Origin: Bradyrhizobium commune
Lineage (GTDB): Bacteria > Pseudomonadota > Alphaproteobacteria > Rhizobiales > Xanthobacteraceae
Assembly (NCBI RefSeq): GCF_015624505.1
Contig: NZ_CP061379.1
Location: 620,001-684,000 of the forward strand
Direction of reading: 5' to 3'
Length of the DNA: 64,000 bases
Shown here: one piece after another, positions 11,865 to 20,312 of the stretch
How the letters are laid out: each line of letters opens with the position of its first letter
How positions within the stretch are numbered: position 1 is the first letter of the stretch
Notes under the pieces: generated by a model
Databases searched by the model: none
Told to the model about the DNA's origin: nothing
Seen by the model: only the letters and a program-made list of their open reading frames with translations
Position numbers and translations under genes: made by a program

Positions 11865-11955
11865 AAGCTAGCTCTCTGTCATGCCCCGGAAAGGCGGGGC
11901 ATCCAGTACGCCGCGGGCGCAAGTTGAGTACGACGGCGCTGCGGCACATTCCGCT

Positions 11956-12096
11956 GTCGTCCCGGCGAAAGCCGGGACCCATACCGCGGAATCTATCGAT
12001 AGTTCGCGGGTCAGCGTACCGCGCAAGAAAGTGAAACCAGCAGCTTTCGCAAAATTCAATTCGGTGGCCATGGGTCCCGGCCTTCGCCGGGACGAC
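11956..12096. repeat. REP-like paired palindrome, copy 2 of family A
   Basis: The same inverted termini (GTCGTCCCGGCGAA and its complement) enclose a variable centre. It is preceded at about 11879 by a separate short hairpin, ATGCCCCGGAAAGGCGGGGCAT, which resembles one at 53552. Together they fill the space between the convergent secA and marR genes. Confidence 0.85.
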
Positions 12097-12123
12097 TCTG
12101 AGAGAGTTCGGCGAAACCGCCCC

Positions 12124-12567
12124 TCAATTCGAGCTGTCGATCAAGCTCTCCAGCAGCCGCTTCAATTCGCTCGTCGACTTGTCGCCGTAGCTCTCCAGGA
12201 TGTGCTCTTCCTGATCGACCGCGAGCGAGTTGAGCTTCCTGCACAGCACCTTGCCGCGGTCCGAGATGAACATCAGAACCTTGCGGCGGTCGTTGGGATC
12301 CTGCACGCGATAGACCAGCGTGTCGGAGACCATGCGGTCGATCATCTTGGTCAGCGTCGGATGGTTGAGCAGGACCGCGTCGGCAAGCTCGCCCATCGAA
12401 TGGCCGTTGCCATCGGAGAGAACTTTCAGGATGCGCCACTGCTCGACCGGTACGCCTTCCTTGCTCAAGCGCAGTTCCAGCTGCCGGTTGATCTCCCGGT
12501 TGGCTTGCGCGAGCAGATAAGCGAGATGTTCGGTGATCGGGGTGTTTTCTTTCGACGGTTTTGCCAC
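12124..12567 (-). CDS. MarR family transcriptional regulator
   Basis: A 147-residue winged-helix regulator read divergently from the amide-utilisation operon. The core QWRILKVLSDGNGHSMGELADAVLLNHPTLTKMIDRMV is the MarR helix-turn-helix. The DPNDRRKVLMFISDRGK segment is the wing with the conserved D-x-R-x-x. The frame is open to a TTG at 12591, but the GTG at 12567 gives the expected family length. It most likely controls the neighbouring sensor-amidase-transporter genes through palindromes in the intergenic DNA, in response to the amide or its product; that is inference from position. Confidence 0.88.
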   Translation of the reverse strand: MAKPSKENTPITEHLAYLLAQANREINRQLELRLSKEGVPVEQWRILKVLSDGNGHSMGELADAVLLNHPTLTKMIDRMVSDTLVYRVQDPNDRRKVLMFISDRGKVLCRKLNSLAVDQEEHILESYGDKSTSELKRLLESLIDSSN

Positions 12568-12640
12568 GGCTAAGACTTCGTCTTGACCCAAATGAGTGAA
12601 TGTCTTGCAATCAATGCTGCATCTATATGCACTTCAATTC

Positions 12641-12652
12641 TTGAATATTCAA
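12641..12652. promoter_or_regulatory. Candidate MarR operator
   Basis: TTGAATATTCAA is a perfect 12-bp palindrome inside an A+T-rich stretch between the divergent marR and sensor genes. MarR proteins usually bind such A+T-rich dyads close to their own promoter. A related A+T-rich dyad lies before the amidase gene at 13982. Confidence 0.4.
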
Positions 12653-12746
12653 TATTTTCAAAATAAGATGTTTGCCCAACAAAAGGGCGGAAGCCGCGGC
12701 CGCCTGCTCAAGAGGCTTTCAGGTCTGGCACCAGACAGGAGTTGGC

Positions 12747-13931
12747 GTGCGCGCGACGGTAAACTTCCCGGCTCCCGGCGGTCCCGCGCTTCCGCCGTCC
12801 ATGCTGCTGCGGAATCTGTCGTCAACGGCGGCTGACGGCGCCTTGTCGCCGAGCGATCACGCCTTCTTCAAGCGGCGCGGTGCGAACAAGCTGCGGATCG
12901 GCGGCTTCATCTGCTGCACCGGCTCGCCCGGCGTATGGGGGCCGTGCGGAACAAACAGTGCGCAACTCGCAGTCGCCGAGATCAACAAGCGCGGCGGCAT
13001 TCTCGGGCGCGAGATCGAGCTTTCGATCTACGATGCGGGTGGCCCGCTCGATGAGGTGCTGGATCGTGCCGAGCAGGCGATCGCTTTCGATGACGTTGAT
13101 CTGATCGTCGGCATGCACACCAGCGCAGTCCGCGTGGGTCTTCGGAAGGTCACCACACGCCACCGCATCCCTTACATTTACACGCCGGTCTATGAAGGCG
13201 GCGAGCGCACGCCGGGCGTGATGGCGATCGGCGAGACGCCGCGCTGGCAGAGCCGGCCGTCGATCCACTGGCTTGCCGACGTCAAGAAGGCGCAGCGCTG
13301 GTACCTGATCGGCAGCGACTATGTCTGGCCCTGGCAGTCGCATCGTGCGGTGAAGAACTACATCAAGGAAACCGGCGGCCATGTCGTCGGCGAAGAGTTC
13401 GTTCCGCTCGGTGAGGACAATCACGAGCCGCATCTGGCGCGCATCCGCGCCGCGCGGCCCGACGTCGTGCTGATCTCGCTGATCGGCACCGACAGCATTA
13501 CGTTCAATCGTGCCTTCGGCGAATGCGGCCTTGGCGCCACGACGCTGCGGCTCGCCGGCGCGATGGACGAAACCGTGCTGCTCGGGATCGGCGCCGACAA
13601 CAGCGAGAACCTGTTCTGCGCCTCCGGCTATTTCTCCGGGATCGGCTCGCGGGCCAATGACGACTTCCAGATCAGCTATCGCGCGATGTTCGGACCGAAC
13701 GCGCCGCCGATCGGCTCGCTCGGTCAGTCGAGCTATGAAGGTCTGCGGTTCCTCGAGGCCGTGGCGAACAAGGCCGGTTCGCTGGCGATGACGCCGATGC
13801 TCGCGGCCGGCCGCAACATCGTCTATGGCGGCGCGCGCGGCCCGGTCACCGTGCGCAATGGTCACACCCGGATGCAGATGTATCTCGCCGAGGCCGACGG
13901 TCTCGACTTCAAGCTGATCAAGCCGGTCTGA
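12747..13931 (+). CDS. AmiC-like type 1 periplasmic-binding-fold protein, apparently not secreted
   Basis: A ligand-binding protein of the AmiC/UrtA/FmdD group (type 1 periplasmic-binding fold), 394 residues. The fold is clear from GVWGPCGTNSAQLAVAEINK, the DLIVGMHTSAVR segment and YVWPWQSHRAVKNYI. The GTG at 12747 is chosen because an AGGAG lies five bases upstream; an ATG at 12801 (MLLRNLSS) is also possible, and the frame stays open to 12672. None of these starts gives a signal peptide. That matches Pseudomonas AmiC, a cytosolic amide sensor, rather than an ABC binding protein. No AmiR-like antiterminator is seen, so a signalling role is inference. Confidence 0.8.
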   Translation: MRATVNFPAPGGPALPPSMLLRNLSSTAADGALSPSDHAFFKRRGANKLRIGGFICCTGSPGVWGPCGTNSAQLAVAEINKRGGILGREIELSIYDAGGPLDEVLDRAEQAIAFDDVDLIVGMHTSAVRVGLRKVTTRHRIPYIYTPVYEGGERTPGVMAIGETPRWQSRPSIHWLADVKKAQRWYLIGSDYVWPWQSHRAVKNYIKETGGHVVGEEFVPLGEDNHEPHLARIRAARPDVVLISLIGTDSITFNRAFGECGLGATTLRLAGAMDETVLLGIGADNSENLFCASGYFSGIGSRANDDFQISYRAMFGPNAPPIGSLGQSSYEGLRFLEAVANKAGSLAMTPMLAAGRNIVYGGARGPVTVRNGHTRMQMYLAEADGLDFKLIKPV

Positions 13932-13981
13932 TGCCCGCGCGGCGTTCTGCTCCCGCACAATCGCAAAATAATACTTGAAAA

Positions 13982-13994
13982 GGAAAATATTTCC
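13982..13994. promoter_or_regulatory. A+T-rich dyad upstream of the amidase gene
   Basis: GGAAAATATTTCC has arms GGAAA/TTTCC around a 3-base centre, flanked by TTGAA motifs on each side. It lies in the 191-bp gap between the sensor and amidase genes. It may be a second site for the MarR regulator or part of an internal promoter. Confidence 0.3.
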
Positions 13995-14051
13995 GTTTTG
14001 AATGTTTCAGCCGGCCCGGTGCGCGCATCGCGCAAATCGCGGTCGCGCGCC

Positions 14052-14103
14052 AGGGATCGTTCCAAGGGATCGTTCCGAGGGATCGTTCCAAGAGATCGTT
14101 CAA
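14052..14103. repeat. Four tandem 13-bp repeats ahead of the amidase gene
   Basis: Four head-to-tail copies follow the consensus AGGGATCGTTCCA: units 1 and 3 are exact, unit 2 ends in G, and unit 4 is AGAGATCGTTCAA. The array ends eight bases before the amidase ribosome-binding site. Each unit carries a small GGA-N4-TCC dyad. It could be a clustered protein-binding site or a slippage-prone leader. Confidence 0.85.
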
Positions 14104-14122
14104 GAAACTACAGGAGAGCGCC

Positions 14123-15637
14123 GTGACAGTTGTCCTTCCCACGCCCGCCCAACTTCGCAGCGTCGCCGAGCAGTGCGGCCTCGCCCTCACCGACGACGAC
14201 GTCGCCTCGTTCCGCGGCCTGATGCAGGGCTCGATCGAAGCCTACAATCTGGTCGGCGCGATGCCGGACGAAGTTCCTGAGGTGAAATATCCGCGCACGC
14301 CGGGCTATCGGCCCTCGCCGGAGGAGAATCCGCGCAACGCCTGGTATCGCAAGTCGGTCGTGAAGGGCGCGGCTGGCGGCAAGCTCAAGGGCAAGACCGT
14401 TGCGCTGAAAGACAACATCATGCTCGCCGGCGTTCCCATGATGAACGGCTCGACGACGCTGGAGGGCTACGTCCCGGATTTCGACGCCACCATCGTCACG
14501 CGCATGCTCGATGCCGGCGCCGAGATCATGGGCAAGGTGCATTGCGAATCCTTCTGCATGTCCGGCGGCAGCCACACCGGCGCGGTCGGCGCGGTGCATA
14601 ATCCCTACAAGATGGGCTATTCGGCCGGCGGCTCGTCCTCCGGCTCAGGCGTCGTCGTCGCGCTCGGCGAGGTCGACATGGCGATCGGCGGCGACCAGGG
14701 CGGCTCGATCCGCATGCCGTCCTCGTTCTGCGGCACCTACGGCATGAAGCCGACCTGGGGCCTCGTGCCTTACACCGGCATCATGCCGATCGAGATTTTT
14801 GTCGATCACACCGGCCCGATGACGGCGACGGTGGCCGACAACGCGCTGTTGCTCGAAGTGCTCGCCGGCGATGACGGCTATGATCCCCGCATCAAGGCGC
14901 CGAAGGTCGAGGAATACACCAAGGCGCTCGGGCAGGGCGTCAAGGGCATGAAGATCGGCATCTTGAAGGAAGGCTTTGAGCAGCCGACCGCGGAAGCCGC
15001 GGTCAACGAAAGCGTGCGCGAGGCCGCAAAACGGTTCAAGGATCTCGGCGCCACGGTCGAGACTGTCTCGATCCCGATGCATCTCGTCGGCCCCGCGATC
15101 TGGACCCCCATCGGTACCGAGGGCATGACCCAGACCATGATGTATGGCGACGGTTATGGGCTCAGCCGTTCCGACCTCTATTCGACGTCGCTGATGGATT
15201 TCCATCGCGGCTGGCGGCGGCAGGCAGACTCGCTGTCCGAGACCACAAAACTGTTCCTGCTGCTCGGCACCTACATCAACAACACCTTCGGCCCCCGCTA
15301 CTACGGCAAGGCGCTGAATATCTCCCGCCGCCTTACCGCCGCCTACGACAAGGCCTTCGGAGATTACGACCTGCTGCTGCTGCCGACGACGCCGATGAAG
15401 GCGACCAAGCTGCCGGAGCCGAACGCCAGCCGCGAAGACTACGTCGCCCGCGCGCTGGAGATGATTGCCAACACGGCGCCGTTCGACATCACCCATCATC
15501 CCGCGATGTCGCTGCCCTGCGGCATGGTCGACGGCCTGCCCGTCGGCCTGATGCTGGTCGGCCGCATGTTCGAGGAATCCACCATCTATCGCGCCGCCCA
15601 TGCCTTCGAGCAGGCCGGCGACTGGAAGAAGATGTGA
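14123..15637 (+). CDS. Amidase (amidase signature family)
   Basis: Cytosolic amide hydrolase of 504 residues with the Ser-cisSer-Lys triad of the amidase signature family. The catalytic lysine is K96 in VALKDN, the cis-serine lies in YSAGGSSSGSG (about residue 171), and the nucleophile is S195 in GGDQGGSIRMPSS. The GTG start at 14123 has AGGAG seven bases upstream. The substrate is unknown; with the adjacent importer and AmiC-like sensor, a small imported amide is likely. It probably releases ammonia as a nitrogen source. Confidence 0.93.
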   Translation: MTVVLPTPAQLRSVAEQCGLALTDDDVASFRGLMQGSIEAYNLVGAMPDEVPEVKYPRTPGYRPSPEENPRNAWYRKSVVKGAAGGKLKGKTVALKDNIMLAGVPMMNGSTTLEGYVPDFDATIVTRMLDAGAEIMGKVHCESFCMSGGSHTGAVGAVHNPYKMGYSAGGSSSGSGVVVALGEVDMAIGGDQGGSIRMPSSFCGTYGMKPTWGLVPYTGIMPIEIFVDHTGPMTATVADNALLLEVLAGDDGYDPRIKAPKVEEYTKALGQGVKGMKIGILKEGFEQPTAEAAVNESVREAAKRFKDLGATVETVSIPMHLVGPAIWTPIGTEGMTQTMMYGDGYGLSRSDLYSTSLMDFHRGWRRQADSLSETTKLFLLLGTYINNTFGPRYYGKALNISRRLTAAYDKAFGDYDLLLLPTTPMKATKLPEPNASREDYVARALEMIANTAPFDITHHPAMSLPCGMVDGLPVGLMLVGRMFEESTIYRAAHAFEQAGDWKKM

Positions 15638-15673
15638 AGGGCGCGTTGGTACAGGTGGGGTGGATCGCAACGT

Positions 15674-16531
15674 ATGGCTAACGCATTCGTCGCGGCGTTC
15701 GAGATCCTGAGCTTCGGCGCGATCATCGTCCTGATCGTGCTGGGGCTCGGCATCATCGCCAGCATGATGGGCATCTTCAATTTCGCGCAGGGCGAGTTCG
15801 TCCTGCTCGGGGCCTACGTCACCTATCTCGCCTACGCCAAGGGCCTGCCGATCTGGACCGGCATGGTCGCCGCGCCCTTCCTGGTCGGCGCGCTCGGCTT
15901 CGTGCTGGAGGCGCTGATCATCCGGCGCTTCTATGCCGCGCCGATCGTCGCCATGCTCGGCACCTACGCCTTGGGGCTGATCATCCGCGAAACCGTGCGC
16001 GGCTTGATCGGCGGTTTCTATCTCACCGTGCCCGAGCCGATGGGCGGCTCGATCGATATCGGCGCGATGCACATTTCGGCCTGGCGCTTCACCATCATCA
16101 TCATCACGCTCCTGGTGATGGCGGGCTGCTATCTGCTCTTGTCGCGCACCAGCTTTGGCTTGCGCGTGCGTGCCACGCTGGAGAACCCGTCGCTGGCGCG
16201 CGCCTCCGGCATTTCAACGCCGCTGATCTATGGCGCCACGTTTGCCTTTGGCGCTGCGCTCGCCGGGCTTGCCGGCGCGCTGATCGTGCCTGTCTTCAGC
16301 CTGTTCGCCGATCTCGGCCTGCGCTTCCTGATCCAGGGCTTTGTCGCGGTCATGGTCGGCGGCGTCGGCTCCTTCATCGGGCCGGTCGCGGGCGCCGGCG
16401 TGATCGGCACGCTCAGCGCTGCGCTGCCATGGGTGATGGCGCCTGTCGTCGCCGACGTCCTCGTCTTCGTTCTCGCCATTGTCTTCATCAAATTCCGGCC
16501 ACAGGGCCTCATCGCTGGAAAAGGGGTTTAG
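15674..16531 (+). CDS. Branched-chain/urea-type ABC transporter permease (LivH-like)
   Basis: Inner-membrane permease of the hydrophobic amino acid transporter family, 285 residues with about eight membrane helices. The segment MGIFNFAQGEFVLLGAY near the N-terminus is diagnostic of LivH/UrtB proteins. The family signature AxxxAGLAGALIVP and the GGVGSFIGPVAGA loop are present. It is the first transporter gene after the amidase and ends four bases before the substrate-binding protein. Confidence 0.92.
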   Translation: MANAFVAAFEILSFGAIIVLIVLGLGIIASMMGIFNFAQGEFVLLGAYVTYLAYAKGLPIWTGMVAAPFLVGALGFVLEALIIRRFYAAPIVAMLGTYALGLIIRETVRGLIGGFYLTVPEPMGGSIDIGAMHISAWRFTIIIITLLVMAGCYLLLSRTSFGLRVRATLENPSLARASGISTPLIYGATFAFGAALAGLAGALIVPVFSLFADLGLRFLIQGFVAVMVGGVGSFIGPVAGAGVIGTLSAALPWVMAPVVADVLVFVLAIVFIKFRPQGLIAGKGV

Positions 16532-16535
16532 TCAC

Positions 16536-17753
16536 ATGTTTGATCGTCCTCAGCTTTCACGTCGCCGCTTCCTCTCCAATTTCGCCTTTGCCTCGGGCGC
16601 GGTCGCAACCGGCGTCGGCAGCTGGGTGATCCCGGCGCCCTGGGCCAATGCCGCGGAAGCCCCGATCAAGGTCGGCATCGCCACCGACCTCACCGGCCCG
16701 ATCGCCTACGCCGGCAATGCCGATGCCAACGTCGCCAAGATGGTGATCAAGGAGATCAACGCGGCCGGCGGCCTGCTCGGCCGTCCCCTCGAGCTTTATA
16801 TCGAGGACACCGCGTCGAACGAATCGGTCGCCGTCGGCAACGTCCGCAAGCTGATCCAGCGCGACAAGGTCGACATGGTGCTGGGCGGCATCACCTCGTC
16901 GATGCGCAACGCGATCAAGGACCCGATCGTGGCGCGCGGCAAGACACTCTACATCTATCCGCAGCTCTACGAGGGCAAGGAGTGCACGCCCTACCTGTTC
17001 TGCACTGGACCGACGCCGGCGCAGCAATGCGACGAGTTCATCCCCTGGCTGATCAAGAACGGCGGCAAGAAGTTCGCGCTGCCGAGCGCCAACTATGTCT
17101 GGCCGCACACGCTCAACGTCTATGCCCGCAAGGTGATCGAATCCAACGGCGGCGAGGTCGTGTTCGAGGAATATTACCCGCTCGACCAGGTCGATTTCTC
17201 CTCGACCGTCAACCGCATCGTCTCCAACAAGGTCGACGTCGTCTTCAACACCGTCATCCCACCCGGTGTCGGCCCGTTCTTCAAGCAGCTCTATGAAGCA
17301 GGCTTTCTCAAGAACGGCGGGCGTCTGGCCTGCGTCTACTATGACGAGAACACCCTCAACATCAACCAGGCCAACGAGATCGAGGGCCTCGCCAGCTGCC
17401 TCGACTATTTCAAGGTGTTGACCAAGGAGAATCCGTTCGACGCGAAAATCCAGGCGGCCTATGAGAAGGATTTTCCGGGCAACTTCCTGTTCGCTGCCGG
17501 CAGTGCGGCCACCGGCACCTATCGCGGCCTGAAGCTGTGGGAGGCCGCAGTGAAGGAAGCCGGCAAGATCGACCGCGAGTCGGTCGCAGCCACCCTCGAC
17601 CATGCCAAGATCGCCGAAGGTCCGGGCGGACCGGCCGAGATGGTGCCCGGCAAGCGCCACTGCAAGATGAAGATGTACACCGCGGTCGCCAAGGGCGGGA
17701 ATTACGAGATCGTCGGACGCAGCGACGGGCTGGTCGATCCCAAGGAATGCTAA
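16536..17753 (+). CDS. ABC transporter substrate-binding protein, Tat-exported
   Basis: Periplasmic type 1 binding protein, 405 residues from the ATG at 16536. The N-terminus FDRPQLSRRRFLSNFAFAS is a twin-arginine signal, followed by a hydrophobic stretch ending at about WANAAEA. The mature part starts with IKVGIATDLTGPIAYAG and resembles UrtA/AmiC-type binders. The open frame to 16479 overlaps the permease and is not used. It should deliver the amide-like ligand to the permease pair. Tat export would fit a protein that folds early. Confidence 0.92.
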   Translation: MFDRPQLSRRRFLSNFAFASGAVATGVGSWVIPAPWANAAEAPIKVGIATDLTGPIAYAGNADANVAKMVIKEINAAGGLLGRPLELYIEDTASNESVAVGNVRKLIQRDKVDMVLGGITSSMRNAIKDPIVARGKTLYIYPQLYEGKECTPYLFCTGPTPAQQCDEFIPWLIKNGGKKFALPSANYVWPHTLNVYARKVIESNGGEVVFEEYYPLDQVDFSSTVNRIVSNKVDVVFNTVIPPGVGPFFKQLYEAGFLKNGGRLACVYYDENTLNINQANEIEGLASCLDYFKVLTKENPFDAKIQAAYEKDFPGNFLFAAGSAATGTYRGLKLWEAAVKEAGKIDRESVAATLDHAKIAEGPGGPAEMVPGKRHCKMKMYTAVAKGGNYEIVGRSDGLVDPKEC

Positions 17754-17782
17754 GGCGGAATGCTAAGGTGGAATGCTGAAGC
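17744..17782. repeat. Three tandem 13-bp repeats spanning the stop/start junction
   Basis: GGAATGCTAAGGY occurs at 17744 and 17757, with a diverged third unit GGAATGCTGAAGC at 17770. The TAA stop of the binding-protein gene is in the first unit and the ATG of the second permease gene is in the third. Each unit repeats the ribosome-binding/start context. Confidence 0.8.
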
Positions 17783-18879
17783 CGATGAGTGTGGTAAGAG
17801 AGGCCATCGTCGTCGACGCTGACGATGAAGCGGACGGTGGGATGGCTGAAGGTGCAGTGGCCGGACAGGCGACGGCAGGACGAAAGGTCCTGCCGATCGT
17901 CGAAGGCGTGGTGCTCGCAGCCGCGCTCATCGCGCCGCTGGTGCTGCAGGATTATCTCACGGTGTTCGCGACGCGCGTGATCATCCTCGCGCTGTTCGCG
18001 CTGTCGTTCGACCTGGTCTGGGGCTATGCCGGCATCATGAGCTTCGGCCAGGCCCTGTTCTTCGGCTCGGCCGGCTATGGCGTCGCGCTGCTCGCGCGCG
18101 ACCTCGACATCACCAACATCTTCCTGGTGCTGCCGGCGGGCACGCTGATCGGCCTCACCTTCGCGCTGCTGCTCGGCGGCTTCCTGCTGCTCGGCCGGCA
18201 TCCCTCCAGCGTCATTTTCGTCTCGCTCGGCACGCTCACCGGCTCCTACGCCGCCGATCGGCTGGCGCGCGGCTGGTATTATCTCGGCGGTCAGAACGGC
18301 ATTCCCTCGATCGCGCCGATGACGCTCGGCGGCTACGAATTCTCGGAAGGCCCGGCGTTCTATTATCTCGTGCTCGGCATCCTCGTCGTGGTCTATCTGC
18401 TCTGCCGCTTCCTGGTGCGCTCGCAATTCGGGCTCGCGCTCGCAGGCCTGCGCGAGAACGAGCAGCGCATCGCCTTCTTCGGCTACAAGGCGCAGCATCT
18501 CAAAGCCATCATCTTCACCATCGGCGGCGCCGTCGCCGGCCTCGCCGGCAGCCTCTATGCCTTCCACGAGGGTTTCGTCTGGCCCAACATGGTCGGCGTC
18601 GTCGTCTCGACCCAGGTCGTGCTGTACGTTCTGTTCGGCGGCTCCGGCACGCTGATCGGCGCCGTGATCGGCGCTGTCATCGTCGAAGGCGTCAGCTTCT
18701 GGCTCTCGGACAATTACCGCGACATCTGGCCGATCATTCTGGGGTTGCTGCTGCTGCTCGTGATCCTGTTCCGGCCGCTCGGCCTGATCAGCTTTGTGCT
18801 CGGCGAGCGCGAGCGAGTTGGCAGTTTTGGGGCCAAGCCCAAGGAAAACTCAAGGGAGAAGCGCAATGCCGCTCCTTGA
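17773..18879 (+). CDS. Branched-chain/urea-type ABC transporter permease (LivM-like)
   Basis: Second permease of the importer, 368 residues. It starts with an acidic cytosolic stretch (about 45 residues) and then has membrane helices including FALSFDLVWGYAGIMSFGQALFFG, the LivM/UrtC hallmark. The conserved EAA-like loop FFGYKAQHLKAIIFTIGGAVAGLAG is present. The start may be 17773 or the ATG at 17785; tandem repeats at the junction make the choice uncertain. The C-terminus overlaps the first ATPase gene by 14 bases. Confidence 0.9.
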   Translation: MLKPMSVVREAIVVDADDEADGGMAEGAVAGQATAGRKVLPIVEGVVLAAALIAPLVLQDYLTVFATRVIILALFALSFDLVWGYAGIMSFGQALFFGSAGYGVALLARDLDITNIFLVLPAGTLIGLTFALLLGGFLLLGRHPSSVIFVSLGTLTGSYAADRLARGWYYLGGQNGIPSIAPMTLGGYEFSEGPAFYYLVLGILVVVYLLCRFLVRSQFGLALAGLRENEQRIAFFGYKAQHLKAIIFTIGGAVAGLAGSLYAFHEGFVWPNMVGVVVSTQVVLYVLFGGSGTLIGAVIGAVIVEGVSFWLSDNYRDIWPIILGLLLLLVILFRPLGLISFVLGERERVGSFGAKPKENSREKRNAAP

Positions 18880-19600
18880 GGCCGCCGGCATCAAGAAAAT
18901 CTTCGGCAAGCTCACCGCGCTCGATGGCGCGGCGCTGACCGTCGGCGAGAACGAGTTTCACGGCCTGATCGGCCCGAATGGTTCGGGCAAGAGCACGCTC
19001 ATGAAGTGCATCGCCGGCGCCGAGGTGCCGACGCAGGGCAAGGTGAGCTTTATCAACACCGACATCACCGCGTTCACGCCGACCGAGCGTGCGCGGGCCG
19101 GGATGAGCCTGAAATTCCAGATCACGAGCGTGCTGCCGTCGCTGACGCTCTACGACAACATCCTGCTCGCGCTCCAGGCGCAGTCCTCGCTGCTCGATCT
19201 CGTGTTCTCGCGCACGCGCGTTGCGCTGCACGATCAGGTCATGACCATGCTGACCCAGTTCCGCCTTGCCGATCGCGCATTTGATGCGGCAGCTGCGCTG
19301 TCGCACGGCCAGCAGCAATGGCTCGAGATCGCGATGGCGCTCGCCGGCAAACCAAAGCTCCTGCTGCTCGACGAGCCGACCGGCGGCATGAGCCTGGAGG
19401 AGCGCCGCGTCACCGGTGAGTTGCTCCAGCCGATCAAGAAACATTGCTCGCTCGTCATCGTCGAGCACGATCTCGATTTCATCCGCGACATCTGCGATCG
19501 CCTCACCGTGCTTGACCAGGGCAAGGTGCTGGCCTCGGGCACGGTGTCCGAGATCCAGGCCAATCCGTCCGTCCAGGAGATCTATCTGCGCCGTGCCTGA
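18866..19600 (+). CDS. ABC transporter ATP-binding protein (LivG/UrtD-like)
   Basis: First ATPase of the importer, 244 residues. The Walker A motif is GPNGSGKST at residues 36-44. The signature is degenerate (LSHGQQQWLEIAMAL), as in UrtD proteins, and the Walker B LLLLDEPTGGMS is intact. The ATG at 18866 with an upstream GGGAG is chosen over the longer frame. It is translationally coupled to the permease before it and the second ATPase after it. Confidence 0.93.
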   Translation: MPLLEAAGIKKIFGKLTALDGAALTVGENEFHGLIGPNGSGKSTLMKCIAGAEVPTQGKVSFINTDITAFTPTERARAGMSLKFQITSVLPSLTLYDNILLALQAQSSLLDLVFSRTRVALHDQVMTMLTQFRLADRAFDAAAALSHGQQQWLEIAMALAGKPKLLLLDEPTGGMSLEERRVTGELLQPIKKHCSLVIVEHDLDFIRDICDRLTVLDQGKVLASGTVSEIQANPSVQEIYLRRA

Positions 19601-20288
19601 ATTTTTGGACATCAAGCATCTCGACGCCGGCTATGGCCGCAGCCAGGTTCTGTTCGACGTCAATCTCGGCATTCCCTGGCGTGGCGGCGTCGCCGTGCTG
19701 GGCAGGAACGGCGCCGGCAAGACCACGCTGATGAAGACCATCGTCGGCGAGCTGCCCGCGTGGAAGGGCGAGGTCGGCTTCGACGGCCGCGACATCAGTC
19801 GCAGCGCGACCCAGGAGCGCGTGCGCGCCGGCATCGGCTATGTGCCGCAGGAGCATTCGGTGTTCGCACGGCTGTCGGTGCGCGACAATCTCGCCGTCGG
19901 CTCGCTCGCGAGCAGGAAGGCCGATGCGGTCGATCGCGTGCTGACCATCTTCCCAAAGCTCGGCCAGCGCCTCGACCAGCCCGCCGGCACGCTCTCCGGC
20001 GGCGAGCGCAAGATGCTCGCCATCGGCCGCGCCATGCTGGGCGATCCAAAACTATTGCTGCTCGATGAGCCCACCGAGGGCGTCTGGATCGGCGTCATCG
20101 AGGAGATCACCGAGCGCCTGATCGAGCTTGCGAAAGAGATCGCCGTGATCATCGTCGAGCAGCACCTCGACCTGGCGCTGCGCGTCGCCGGTTACGCCTA
20201 CGTGCTGGATCGCGGAAGGGTCGCGCTGCAAGGCGCAGCCGGCGAGGTGAGGGGCAATCCGGAGCTGATGCGGTATCTGGCGCCGTAG
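19593..20288 (+). CDS. ABC transporter ATP-binding protein (LivF/UrtE-like)
   Basis: Second ATPase, 231 residues. It starts at a GTG eight bases inside the previous gene (PEFLDIKHLDAGYG). Walker A is GRNGAGKTT, the signature is LSGGERKMLAIGRAM and Walker B is LLLLDEPTEGVWIG. The DEPTEG and W-I-G stretch is typical of LivF/UrtE. It ends the operon, and the convergent L,D-transpeptidase gene finishes 24 bases further on. Confidence 0.93.
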   Translation: MPEFLDIKHLDAGYGRSQVLFDVNLGIPWRGGVAVLGRNGAGKTTLMKTIVGELPAWKGEVGFDGRDISRSATQERVRAGIGYVPQEHSVFARLSVRDNLAVGSLASRKADAVDRVLTIFPKLGQRLDQPAGTLSGGERKMLAIGRAMLGDPKLLLLDEPTEGVWIGVIEEITERLIELAKEIAVIIVEQHLDLALRVAGYAYVLDRGRVALQGAAGEVRGNPELMRYLAP

Positions 20289-20312
20289 GTCTTCGCGAGT
20301 AGAACGCCCGCC

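Noticed and set aside
14052..14103. CRISPR-like interpretation of the 13-bp tandem array
   Set aside because: Units are contiguous with no spacers and are too short.
14645..16072. A 475-residue minus-strand open frame across amidase and permease genes
   Set aside because: Its residues (rich in D, R, H, A, Q) are typical of antisense translation, and both sense genes are certain.
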